A model generated the notes under the pieces. That model saw nothing but the letters and a program-made list of their open reading frames with translations, was not told the DNA's origin and ran no database searches. Source: a bacterium (GTDB taxonomy: Bacteria; Patescibacteriota; Minisyncoccia; Minisyncoccales; DG-74-3). From it: a DNA stretch of 15,371 nt. The stretch is taken from NCBI GenBank assembly GCA_021161025.1, contig JAGHBK010000018.1:1-15371 (forward strand). The letters are read 5' to 3'. Both the position numbers and the translations under genes were made by a program. Positions 1 through 6,611 of the stretch are shown here, piece after piece. Every line of letters starts with the position of its first letter. Positions within the stretch are counted from its first letter, which is position 1.

Positions 1-53
1 ACAACTAAAAGTTCTGTTAAGGTAAAGGCTTTTTCATTGTTCTCTTTTTTCAT
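1..53 (-). CDS. Type IV pilin-like protein, N-terminal fragment (cut by window edge)
   Basis: Only 17 codons are present, starting at an ATG at 53-51 and running off the window. They encode a short charged leader followed by a prepilin cleavage site and the start of the hydrophobic helix: KA/FTLTELLVV. The residue after the predicted cut is Phe and Glu sits at mature position 5, both hallmarks of class III-signal pilins processed by PilD. The residue before the cut is Ala rather than the usual Gly, and mature position 4 is Thr rather than Ile, so it differs from the two complete pilins nearby. It begins 10 nt after the pilD stop, which suggests the pilus operon continues to the left. Function as a minor pilin or pseudopilin is inferred. 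Confidence 0.75.
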   Translation of the reverse strand, partial: MKKENNEKAFTLTELLV

Positions 54-63
54 AATTTCGTTA

Positions 64-882
64 TTAGATTGATAAAAGGTTAAGATACCAATTAATAAAC
101 CCTTCCCCAAAAAACATTGCCAAAAAAGTGCCAGTTACTAAAAAGGGGGCAAAAGGAACTTTCGATTTTAAGGTCTTCTTACCAGTTATTATAAGTATTA
201 AACCAATTATAGCCCCAATTAAAACACTTAAAAACAAAGCTATTAAAATTTTGGGGGAACCCAAGAAAAGACCCATAAAAACTGCAAGTTTAAAATCGCC
301 CCAACCCATCCATTCCTCTTTTGAGATTAAAATTATTGCTAAAAGAAATAAAGAGGGTAAAATCCCAAATCCTAAATCCCAAATCCTAAACAAATTCCAA
401 TTTCCAAAACTCCAAATTCTAAACAATTGATAGAAAAGAACTATTCCGATGCCAGGATAAATAACTTTATCAGGAATAATATAGTGTTTGAGGTCGTAAA
501 CAAAAATGATAATTAAGAAACAAGCGATTAGTAGTAAGTAGCTAGTAGTAAGCAAGTTTTGAAAATTGAAAATTGAAAATTGATTGTGAATTGAAAATTG
601 AAAATTGAAAATTGAAAGAAATAGCACTCCTGTTGCTAGTTCTACTAGGGGGTATTGTAAGCTGATTTTTTTGCCACAATATCGGCACTTTCCTTTCAAA
701 ATTAGAAAGGAAAAAAGAGGAATTAAATCATACCAAGTTAGTTTGTGTTTACAACGAGGACAAAAAGAACGTCCTTTTAAAAAACTCTCGTTCTTTTCGA
801 GACGATAAATAACACAATTTAAAAAACTACCTACTGCTAAACCAAACAAAAATATGAAAAAATAAAGAATTTTCTCAAACAT
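64..882 (-). CDS. pilD: Prepilin peptidase PilD (type IV leader peptidase, A24 family)
   Basis: This is a 272-residue membrane aspartyl protease that removes the leader from prepilins and, in many relatives, N-methylates the new N-terminus. It has the N-terminal domain with two CxxC pairs (Cys41/44 and Cys66/69) and the PLVELATG motif. The two catalytic aspartates are visible: Asp130 in the DLKHYIIPD segment and Asp196 in GWGD. About seven to eight hydrophobic segments are present. I chose the ATG at 882 over a TTG one codon upstream because ATG is the stronger start and a TATAAT sits just 6 nt before it. Two loops (about residues 90-109 and 155-174) are built from low-complexity mini-repeats (see repeat entries), which lengthens the protein without touching catalytic motifs. 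It lies downstream of the pilins it should process. Identification is secure. Confidence 0.95.
   Translation of the reverse strand: MFEKILYFFIFLFGLAVGSFLNCVIYRLEKNESFLKGRSFCPRCKHKLTWYDLIPLFSFLILKGKCRYCGKKISLQYPLVELATGVLFLSIFNFQFSIHNQFSIFNFQNLLTTSYLLLIACFLIIIFVYDLKHYIIPDKVIYPGIGIVLFYQLFRIWSFGNWNLFRIWDLGFGILPSLFLLAIILISKEEWMGWGDFKLAVFMGLFLGSPKILIALFLSVLIGAIIGLILIITGKKTLKSKVPFAPFLVTGTFLAMFFGEGFINWYLNLLSI
360..420. repeat. A+T-rich mini-repeat inside pilD (14-bp tandem)
   Basis: AAATCCCAAATCCT occurs twice in perfect tandem (360-373 and 374-387), followed by degenerate CAAATTCC / CCAATTTCC units. Similar short repeats occur between genes elsewhere in the window. Here the repeat is read in frame by pilD on the minus strand and yields an aromatic-rich loop (FRIW...FRIWDLGFG) at about residues 155-174, between two membrane segments. 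It looks like an intergenic-type repeat that entered or expanded in a tolerant loop. Confidence 0.7.
559..617. repeat. A+T-rich heptamer repeat inside pilD
   Basis: Two blocks of three GAAAATT heptamers (561-581 and 593-613) are separated by a short spacer. Each block is 21 bp, so it keeps the reading frame. On the minus strand it encodes a Phe/Asn/Gln-rich stretch (IFNFQFSIHNQ...FNFQN) at about residues 91-109 of PilD, just after the conserved PLVELATG segment and before the next membrane helix. The encoded peptide has no counterpart that I know of in typical PilD proteins. Confidence 0.75.
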
Positions 883-888
883 CAATTA

Positions 889-894
889 ATTATA
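889..894 (-). promoter_or_regulatory. Candidate -10 box for pilD
   Basis: A perfect TATAAT on the minus strand ends 6 nt before the pilD ATG at 882. A start site 6-7 nt downstream would fall on or next to the ATG, giving a leaderless transcript. No good -35 is present: the hexamer 17 nt upstream is all T and is the U-tract of the preceding terminator. It would give pilD expression independent of read-through past that terminator. Confidence 0.35.
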
Positions 895-910
895 TCAAAT
901 AATCGAATTT

Positions 911-941
911 AAAAAAACTGGCTGGGAAGTTAACCAGCCAG
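911..941 (-). terminator. Rho-independent terminator after the pilin pair
   Basis: Read on the minus strand, a perfect 8-bp GC-rich stem (CTGGCTGG / CCAGCCAG, plus-strand arms at 918-925 and 934-941) with an 8-nt loop is followed directly by seven Ts (911-917). It lies 28 nt after the stop of the cysteine-rich pilin and before pilD. The structure is textbook for intrinsic termination and ends the pilin transcription unit. Confidence 0.9.
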
Positions 942-968
942 CGGTTTCAAAATCTAATCGAGCAATCT

Positions 969-1469
969 TTACCAACAGTCTTGAGTAGATGGAGCAGAGG
1001 TAGCACAAATTTCTTTTACCCCTTTGTGAGAAGCGGCAAAATACCTTGTCTCACCCGCACCAGTACAAGTATTATTTTCTAAAACTGCATAGACACAGAA
1101 GCATTGGCTGGGATCACCGGGCGTACAAGAATCAGTTGATTTTGCTGTACATCTTCCAGCATCAACACCTGCTTGGTCACAATTATTTACCCAACCATAA
1201 GCTGCTCCTGTAGAAGGATCTGTTGGTACAGAATCCATATAGGTACCAATGGAAGTAGGAGTAGCATCATCATCAAGATAAGCTTCATTATCTGAATAAT
1301 ACATTTCCATAGCGGTAGCGATTTGTCTAATATCAGACTCCCTCCTAGCATCTCTGGCTTTTGACCTTGCTCCACCTAAAGAAACTAAAACAATCGAAGC
1401 TAAAATCCCAATTATAGCTATTACTACTAACAACTCAATTAAAGTGAAACCTTTTTTATTAAATTGCAT
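969..1469 (-). CDS. Type IV pilin / pseudopilin, cysteine-rich
   Basis: This 166-residue protein begins with a short basic leader and the class III prepilin signal [22 protein letters not shown], to be cut after Gly by PilD. The mature Phe1, Glu5 and a 20-plus residue hydrophobic helix are all present, followed by the usual [22 protein letters not shown] amphipathic continuation. The globular C-terminal part holds eight cysteines, including one third from the end (DCW), which suggests up to four disulfides in the extracellular domain. Its C-terminal half shares FCVY..LE...YF..SH.GV.E...C with the pilin encoded upstream at 1522-1950, so the two are probably diverged duplicates. It is followed by a strong terminator. 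Whether it is the major pilin or a minor one cannot be told from sequence alone. Confidence 0.93.
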   Translation of the reverse strand: MQFNKKGFTLIELLVVIAIIGILASIVLVSLGGARSKARDARRESDIRQIATAMEMYYSDNEAYLDDDATPTSIGTYMDSVPTDPSTGAAYGWVNNCDQAGVDAGRCTAKSTDSCTPGDPSQCFCVYAVLENNTCTGAGETRYFAASHKGVKEICATSAPSTQDCW

Positions 1470-1521
1470 GATATCTTGTTTAGATTTGATTATATTCGAC
1501 CTTTAAAACTTTAAACTAAAT

Positions 1522-1950
1522 TTACATATCTGGACATCCCTCAGATGTTCTCTCTCCAACCCCGGCATGAGAAACATAAAAATATTTACTTGGGTCAGCT
1601 TCTAATTGGAAATAGACACAGAATTTTTGATCACTTCCATTATCATACCAATAATAAGTCCTTTTCCCATTGGTATATGGGGTTGGGCTTAGATAGGGAG
1701 ATAATCTAGTGTCTCCGCTAGTAATAGCAGTGGCTGAATCAGGTAAATCAGGGTAAGCCTCTGCATCATCATATTTCATTTCAAATGCTGACATTATTTG
1801 CCTTAAATCAGCCATACCTCTTGCATCCCTGGCTTTTTTTCTAGCAGGTCCTAAATTAACTAAAACAATTGAAGCCAACATCCCTATGACTGCTATTACT
1901 ACTAATAATTCAATTAAGGTAAAACCCTTTTTGTTTTTTAAAAAAATCAT
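1522..1950 (-). CDS. Type IV pilin / pseudopilin
   Basis: This is a 142-residue pilin with leader MIFLKNKKG and mature start [19 protein letters not shown]; Phe1 and Glu5 are intact. The soluble domain has only two cysteines (in QKFCVY and EGCPDM), the classic pattern of a single C-terminal disulfide loop. It is clearly related to the neighbouring cysteine-rich pilin in both its helix (ARKKARDARGMADLRQIMSAFEMKY) and its C-terminal motif. It is the first gene after a good promoter at 1996-2025, which fits the need to make pilin in excess over the assembly machinery. It should assemble into a fibre at the cytoplasmic membrane through PilC and PilB. Confidence 0.93.
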   Translation of the reverse strand: MIFLKNKKGFTLIELLVVIAVIGMLASIVLVNLGPARKKARDARGMADLRQIMSAFEMKYDDAEAYPDLPDSATAITSGDTRLSPYLSPTPYTNGKRTYYWYDNGSDQKFCVYFQLEADPSKYFYVSHAGVGERTSEGCPDM

Positions 1951-1995
1951 TTTTTTAATTGAATTATTTACGACCTTTATTTCTTTCTTTTATTT

Positions 1996-2025
1996 ATTAT
2001 ATCTCTGAAAGAAAATCTAGGTCAA
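1996..2025 (-). promoter_or_regulatory. Sigma70-type promoter for the pilin pair
   Basis: On the minus strand TTGACC (plus 2020-2025) and TATAAT (plus 1996-2001) are separated by 18 nt. It lies directly after the pilC stop and about 45 nt before the ATG of the first pilin. This is one of the two best promoter matches in the window and would uncouple pilin expression from the upstream machinery genes. Confidence 0.7.
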
Positions 2026-2032
2026 GTGAAAG

Positions 2033-3238
2033 TTAAAATGTCATTGTCTGATAAAGAGGCATTAAAACCGCAAACATTAAACCTCCCACGATAACCCCTA
2101 AAAAAATAATCAAGGCAGGCTCTAATATTCCCAAGAATCCTTCTATCTCTCTATCTACTTCTTTTTGATAAAAATCGACAATGTTTAATAAAGTTTCAGA
2201 TAATGTTCCGGTTTTTTCCCCCACTAAAACCATCTGACAAAACATAGGAGGAAAAACTTCTGGGACCCCGGAAATGGCATTAGAAAGAGGTTGACCCCTT
2301 CTAACCGAATCTCTGGCTTTTAAAATTATTTCTTTATAAACAGAATTTCCAACAATATCAGCCGTAATCTCTAAAGATTGAGAAATTGGTAAACCCCCCG
2401 AAATTAAAGTTGAGAGATTTTCAGCAAAGCGAGCCAAATAAACCCTTTTAAAAAGAGATCCTATTCCCGGCAAATCTAACAAAAACTTATCAAAAAATTC
2501 TTTTCCTTTCTTAGTCTTGCTATATCTAAAAATTAAAAACAGGATGAGAATCAACGGTAAAAATATCATATGCCACCATTTTATAAAAAAATCACTTACC
2601 GCTATAACAATTTGAGTAATAAATGGAAGCTCCTGCCCAGTTTCCTGAAGAATCTTTGTTAAGTTTGGAATGATGAAAAAAATCATTAACAATAAAACTA
2701 AAATAGCAAAAGAAATAATTAAAGCGGGATAAATCATTGCCCCTTTGATTTTTTGAGTTAAATTATATTCTCTTTCTAAATGCTTAGCTAAATAATTTAA
2801 GGATTCAGAAAGTGTCCCAGAAGCTTCTCCTGCTTTTACCATAGCAATATAAAATGGAGAAAATAATTTAGGGTGTTTACTCAGAACAGCAGAAAAAGAA
2901 GCTCCTCCTTCTACATCTTCTGACATTTCGAAAATTTTATCTTTCAAATCTGGATTTTTGGTTTGGGCTGCTAAAACTTGCAAAGATTCAACTAAAGGAA
3001 CTTTTGATCTAAACATTATAGAGAGCTGGCGAGAAAACAAAACAATATCCCTTTTTGAAATTGTTTCAAAAATTTTTACTTTTCTGGCGTAAATGGGCGG
3101 TTTTTGAGCTTCCTCCAAAAATGTTACATATAATCCTCGTCTCTGTAAAAGAGCTATTGCTGCCTCTTTAGAAGATGCTTCAACCACTCCCGAAGAGGTC
3201 TGTCCTTTCTCATTTCTTGCTTGATAGTTAAATTTCAT
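2033..3238 (-). CDS. pilC: Type IV pilus inner-membrane platform protein PilC
   Basis: The 401-residue length is typical of the PilC/GspF family. The N-terminal part (about 1-55, MKFNYQARNEKGQTSSGVVEA) is the usual small domain. Two T2SSF domains follow: the first at about 67-190 (FSRQLSIMFRSKVPLVESLQVL...GEASGTLSESL), the second at about 270-395 (FAENLSTLISGGLPISQSLEI...GEKTGTLSETL). Three strongly hydrophobic segments are visible near 165-192, 213-236 and the C-terminus (IIFLGVIVGGLMFAVLMPLY). PilC sits in the cytoplasmic membrane and couples the PilB and PilT motors to pilin insertion and removal. The gene starts 3 nt after the pilT stop, so the two are very likely co-transcribed. No defect is seen. 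Confidence 0.96.
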   Translation of the reverse strand: MKFNYQARNEKGQTSSGVVEASSKEAAIALLQRRGLYVTFLEEAQKPPIYARKVKIFETISKRDIVLFSRQLSIMFRSKVPLVESLQVLAAQTKNPDLKDKIFEMSEDVEGGASFSAVLSKHPKLFSPFYIAMVKAGEASGTLSESLNYLAKHLEREYNLTQKIKGAMIYPALIISFAILVLLLMIFFIIPNLTKILQETGQELPFITQIVIAVSDFFIKWWHMIFLPLILILFLIFRYSKTKKGKEFFDKFLLDLPGIGSLFKRVYLARFAENLSTLISGGLPISQSLEITADIVGNSVYKEIILKARDSVRRGQPLSNAISGVPEVFPPMFCQMVLVGEKTGTLSETLLNIVDFYQKEVDREIEGFLGILEPALIIFLGVIVGGLMFAVLMPLYQTMTF

Positions 3239-3241
3239 AGT

Positions 3242-4312
3242 TTATTGAAGGAGGTTTTTAAGTTCAGTTGGGTTAAGTGAGTAATTAAGTGCATTTTGAA
3301 AAGAAATTTCTTTTATTTTTACTAAATTAGCTAAGGACCTATTTAAAGATATCATACCCTTCTCAACCGATGTTTCAATCACTAAGGGAATTTCGTGAAC
3401 TTTATTTTCTCTTATTAAATTAGCTACAGCAGGAGTGGCAATCAACACTTCTGCAGCCGGTATTAAGCCTCCTTTAATTCTTGGAATAAGTCTCTGAGAA
3501 ATAATACCCAAGAGAGAACCAGACAACTGAGCTCTAATTTGCTGTTGTTGCTCAGGAGGAAAGGAATCTACAATTCTATGAATACTTTGGGCTGCTGAAT
3601 TTGTATGTAGAGTAGCAAAAACTAAATGACCTGTTTCAGCTGCTGTAATAGCTGTAGCTATGGTTTCTCTATCTCTCATTTCTCCCACCATAATAACATC
3701 TGGGTCTTGACGGAAAGTAGCACGCAAAGCTCTGGCAAAAGAAAGAGTATCTCTATGAACTTCTCTCTGGTCTATAATCGCCCTATCGCCTTTAAAAACA
3801 TATTCAATTGGATCTTCAATAGTCACTATATGACAAGCTCTAGTATGGTTTATCTCATCTAAAAGAGCAGCTAAAGTAGTTGATTTTCCGTGAGAAGAGG
3901 GACCTGTCACCAAAACAAAACCTTGTGACGGTTTAGTAAATTCATGTAATACAGGAGGTAAATTTAATTCTTCAATAGTAGGAACTTTAGCAGGAATTTG
4001 ACGTAGAGCGCAAGAAACCATCCCTCTTTGGAAAAAGACATTAACACGAAAACGAGCCTTCCCTTCGAAATGATAAGAAAAATCCAGCTCTTTTTCTTTT
4101 TGAAACACTTCCATTCTTTCCTTTCCTAATAAAACTTCAGTTAATCCTCTACTATCATCTGGGCTAATCACTTTTCTCTTTACAAGAGGTACTAATTTTC
4201 CAGCAATTCTCAAAGTAGGGGGGTGACCTACTGAAATATGCAGATCAGAAGCTTTTTCTCTAATACAAACTTCCAGTAATTCTGTTAATTGTTTTTGATA
4301 ATTATTTGGCAT
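3242..4312 (-). CDS. pilT: Type IV pilus retraction ATPase PilT
   Basis: This hexameric cytoplasmic ATPase powers pilus retraction. The 356 residues carry the family order: N-terminal PAS-like region with ASDLHIS (about 21-27), Walker A GPSSHGKS (137-144), Asp box with TIEDPIEYVF (164-173), Walker B region RQDPDVIMVGEMRD (201-214), His box TGHLVFATLHTNSA (227-240) and the PilT-type AIRNLIRE-like segment PAVANLIRE. GEMRD rather than GEVRD and the C-terminal NLIRE motif favour PilT over PilB. Walker A is unusual in having SSH where most PilT proteins have TGS, but the GxxxxGKS pattern is intact. It sits between pilB and pilC. Confidence 0.95.
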   Translation of the reverse strand: MPNNYQKQLTELLEVCIREKASDLHISVGHPPTLRIAGKLVPLVKRKVISPDDSRGLTEVLLGKERMEVFQKEKELDFSYHFEGKARFRVNVFFQRGMVSCALRQIPAKVPTIEELNLPPVLHEFTKPSQGFVLVTGPSSHGKSTTLAALLDEINHTRACHIVTIEDPIEYVFKGDRAIIDQREVHRDTLSFARALRATFRQDPDVIMVGEMRDRETIATAITAAETGHLVFATLHTNSAAQSIHRIVDSFPPEQQQQIRAQLSGSLLGIISQRLIPRIKGGLIPAAEVLIATPAVANLIRENKVHEIPLVIETSVEKGMISLNRSLANLVKIKEISFQNALNYSLNPTELKNLLQ

Positions 4313-4391
4313 AATCTTCTAAAATTTTTTTAATTTCTTCATAAAAATGCGTCTAATTTACGAGTTAAATCCAAATACTCACATAAACGCG

Positions 4392-4470
4392 ATCCAAATG
4401 ATTCCATATCTGCGATCCGAATGATCCTAATCCATTCGTAGATTAGGATCGCTATCAGAATAATTTGGAT
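4392..4470. repeat. Nested hairpin / palindromic sequence between pilB and pilT
   Basis: A perfect inner stem GATCCTAATC / GATTAGGATC (4423-4432 and 4441-4450) closes an 8-nt loop. GCGATCC (4412-4418) can pair alternatively with GGATCGC (4446-4452). An outer arm ATCCAAAT (4392-4399) pairs with ATTTGGAT (4463-4470). GCGATCC(A/G)AATGAT is also repeated directly. The outer right arm ends 1 nt before the pilB stop codon. There is no U-tract on the pilB transcript side, so it looks more like a mobile palindromic repeat or mRNA-processing/stability hairpin than a terminator. The rest of the 159-nt gap (4313-4471) shows nothing I recognise. Confidence 0.65.
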
Positions 4471-4471
4471 G

Positions 4472-6190
4472 CTATTTTTCCTCTGCTACCCTTAATACTT
4501 CTTCAATGGTAGTTAAACCCTGAATGACCTTTAAAATGCCATCTTGTTTCATAGTAATCATTCCTTGACGTTTTGCTTCCTTTAAGATTTCAGCTTCAGA
4601 AGGAGTTTTTAAGACTATATCAGCTAACTCATTGGTCACTCTTAGAACCTCGAAAACTCCAATCCTCCCAACAAAGCCTGAGCCATTACATTTTTTGCAG
4701 CCTTTAGGTTCCCAGACTTTTGTGGGTTTTTTAATTTTAAGATCTTTTTTGACTTTGGGTGGTAAACTTTCAATCTCTTTCGTTATTAAATTCTTAATTT
4801 CTTTTTTGGGTTTTACTGGCACCTTGCATTTATCGCACAATCTCCTAACCAACCTTTGAGCAATAGCAATACTCAAAGTTGGTGGAAGTAAGTAAGGAGG
4901 AATCTTCATATCAATTAACCTGGGAATAACACCTAAAGCATTGTTAGTGTGTAAAGTGGATAAAACAATATGACCCGTTAAGGCAGAGTGAATTACTAAA
5001 GAAGCAGTTTCTAAATCTCTCACTTCCCCTACCATAATTATATCTGGATCTTGTCTCAAAACATGTCTAAGACCTCTAGCAAAATCATAACCGATTTCTG
5101 GTCTTATTTGGGATTGGTTCACTCCAGAAATAAAGTATTCAACGGGGTCTTCTAATGTTACAATATTTACTCCTTCTTTATTTAAAAATTGCAAAATAGA
5201 ATATAGGGTGGTTGTTTTTCCACAACCTGTAGGACCAGTAACTAAAATCAGACCATAAGGTCTTTGAATCGCCTCTTTTATTATTCGAATATCTCTTTCA
5301 TTTAAACCCAATTCCTCCAAGCTCTTTAGACCAATATTAGGGTCTAAAACCCTAATAGCCACCTTTTCTCCTAAGGCAGTAGGGAAAGTGGAAACCCTAA
5401 AATCAATATCCCTACCATTAATATTAGTTGAAAATCTTCCATCTTGAGGAATTCTGGTTTCATCAATCTTTAAGTTAGAAAGAATTTTAATTCGACTTAC
5501 AATAGCTGGGTGAATTCTTAAAGGTAAGATCATTGAGGAGTGCAAAGCCCCTAATAATCTAAAACGAACCCTCAATTTATCTCTGGTAGGTTCAATGTGA
5601 ATATCTGAAGCTCCTCCTTCAACCGCTGTCCTTAAAATAACGGCTACTATTTTTGTAATAGGGGCTTCTTCGGCTAATCTTTCGATTTCGGCTGCAGTTT
5701 TAGGCTTAGCTTTTTCTTCGAGCTCCTTTTCTAATTCTTTTAAAGCCCTGGTTACCTCTCTTTTTAAGGTTCGGTATTGTTTTAAAAGTTCAGTTAAGTT
5801 AGTGGGAGTAATGAGAAAAACTTTATAATTGAATTTTCCTTGGCGAGCTAAAAATTTAAGAGCCTCTTGAGCACTGAAATCTTCTGGATAAACCATTCCT
5901 ACCTCTAAAACATTGTTCTTTTTTGTTAAAGGTATCATTTTGTAATGCTTAGCGGTTTCTTCGGGAATTAACTTTAAAACCTCCAAAGATACAGACTCTG
6001 GCTCAATTTTTCTAAAAGGTATTTTCAGTTTCTCTGATTTTAAATTGAATAAAAAATCTTCTGAAACTATTTTGTTTTCTAAAATAATTTCTTCTTCTGT
6101 TTTTCCTTGTTGTTTAGCTTCAAACTCTAAAGAGGTAGCTTTTTCTTTTTCTAACATTCCTCTTTTTACTAATTCATCAAGTAATGGCAT
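4472..6190 (-). CDS. pilB: Type IV pilus extension ATPase PilB (GspE family)
   Basis: The 572-residue protein has the full GspE/PilB layout. An N-terminal MshEN-like domain (about 1-150) is followed by a charged coiled-coil linker (LKRELTR-type, about 140-165). The ATPase core holds GGASDIHIEP, Walker A GPTGCGKTTT (about 318-327), VTLEDPVEYF, the Walker B region RQDPDIIMVGEVRD and the His box TGHIVLSTLHTNNA. Near the C-terminus two CxxC pairs (CDKC at about 450, CKKC at about 498) form the zinc site that separates PilB/GspE from PilT. It hydrolyses ATP in the cytoplasm to drive pilin polymerisation through PilC. It is preceded by a repeat-filled gap of about 125 nt and followed by a hairpin-bearing gap before pilT. 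No clear Shine-Dalgarno site is seen. Confidence 0.96.
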   Translation of the reverse strand: MPLLDELVKRGMLEKEKATSLEFEAKQQGKTEEEIILENKIVSEDFLFNLKSEKLKIPFRKIEPESVSLEVLKLIPEETAKHYKMIPLTKKNNVLEVGMVYPEDFSAQEALKFLARQGKFNYKVFLITPTNLTELLKQYRTLKREVTRALKELEKELEEKAKPKTAAEIERLAEEAPITKIVAVILRTAVEGGASDIHIEPTRDKLRVRFRLLGALHSSMILPLRIHPAIVSRIKILSNLKIDETRIPQDGRFSTNINGRDIDFRVSTFPTALGEKVAIRVLDPNIGLKSLEELGLNERDIRIIKEAIQRPYGLILVTGPTGCGKTTTLYSILQFLNKEGVNIVTLEDPVEYFISGVNQSQIRPEIGYDFARGLRHVLRQDPDIIMVGEVRDLETASLVIHSALTGHIVLSTLHTNNALGVIPRLIDMKIPPYLLPPTLSIAIAQRLVRRLCDKCKVPVKPKKEIKNLITKEIESLPPKVKKDLKIKKPTKVWEPKGCKKCNGSGFVGRIGVFEVLRVTNELADIVLKTPSEAEILKEAKRQGMITMKQDGILKVIQGLTTIEEVLRVAEEK

Positions 6191-6204
6191 AGAAAATTAA
6201 GTTA

Positions 6205-6318
6205 ATCGGTTAGGATTACGATGCCTGTTTTGTGAGGCGGTTACGTTTAGAGTATTCTTACATAACTATTTTACACTTAACGATACGGGTTTTATAACCA
6301 TAACCCTTTAACATTTTA
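6205..6318. repeat. Degenerate palindromic repeat, copy A (pilP-like/pilB gap)
   Basis: This gap aligns loosely with the pilM/pilN gap (copy B). Shared segments in the same order are TGCCTGTTT, GAGG, CGTTTAG, CTTAACGATAC, GGTTT and TAACC..TTAACATTTTA. The ends are imperfect inverted repeats (GGTTAGGATTACGATGCC against GGGTTTTATAACCATAACC). Read on the minus strand, the repeat starts with the TAA stop of the preceding gene (GAATAAAATGTTAA). Copy A is more decayed than copy B. A role in mRNA processing or as a non-autonomous mobile repeat is inference. Confidence 0.55.
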
Positions 6319-6609
6319 TTCATAGGGTAAAAAGGGGTTTTCTCTTCCTGGTGTTTCTTCAAAAGAAGGAACACCTTCAAAAGGTTGAAGTTTATCAAAA
6401 ATGGGTTCATCAAATATTTGATAATTAATTTCTACTTTTTTAAACGAAGGAAAGGTGGGGGTTTCCATAATAATGGGCTCTTCTCCTCCAAAATATCCCT
6501 GCCAAAGCACAAAGATGGTGATTGAAAGAACAATTACTAAGATAGGGATTAAAAATCTTAATCTTTTTCTTTCTTCTAATGGGGTTTTTTCTGAAAAAGT
6601 AATTGCCAT
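6316..6609 (-). CDS. Small single-pass membrane protein, PilP-like, of the pilus alignment complex
   Basis: This 97-residue protein has a cytoplasmic basic start, one transmembrane helix (about 19-38, LIPILVIVLSITIFVLW) and an extracytoplasmic, Pro/Glu/Phe-rich tail. It ends in PGRENPFLPYE, which resembles the short GR(x)DPF motif of PilP proteins. Its position, 2 nt after the pilO stop and before pilB, is where pilP would be expected. It is far shorter than a proteobacterial PilP (roughly 170-180 residues) and lacks the beta-sandwich domain that binds the secretin PilQ, which fits the lack of a secretin in a monoderm-like cell. The PilP link is inferred from context plus the terminal motif; otherwise I would call it hypothetical. 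Confidence 0.6.
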   Translation of the reverse strand: MAITFSEKTPLEERKRLRFLIPILVIVLSITIFVLWQGYFGGEEPIIMETPTFPSFKKVEINYQIFDEPIFDKLQPFEGVPSFEETPGRENPFLPYE

Positions 6610-6611
6610 AT

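Noticed and set aside
64..885. TTG start for pilD one codon upstream of the ATG
   Set aside because: The ATG at 882 is adjacent, stronger, and well placed relative to the -10 box; the TTG adds only one residue.
4971..4983. CCCGTTAAGG in pilB as a third copy of the palindromic element
   Set aside because: It matches only the first seven arm bases, has no partner TCTAACGGG nearby and encodes the conserved His box TGHIVLST.
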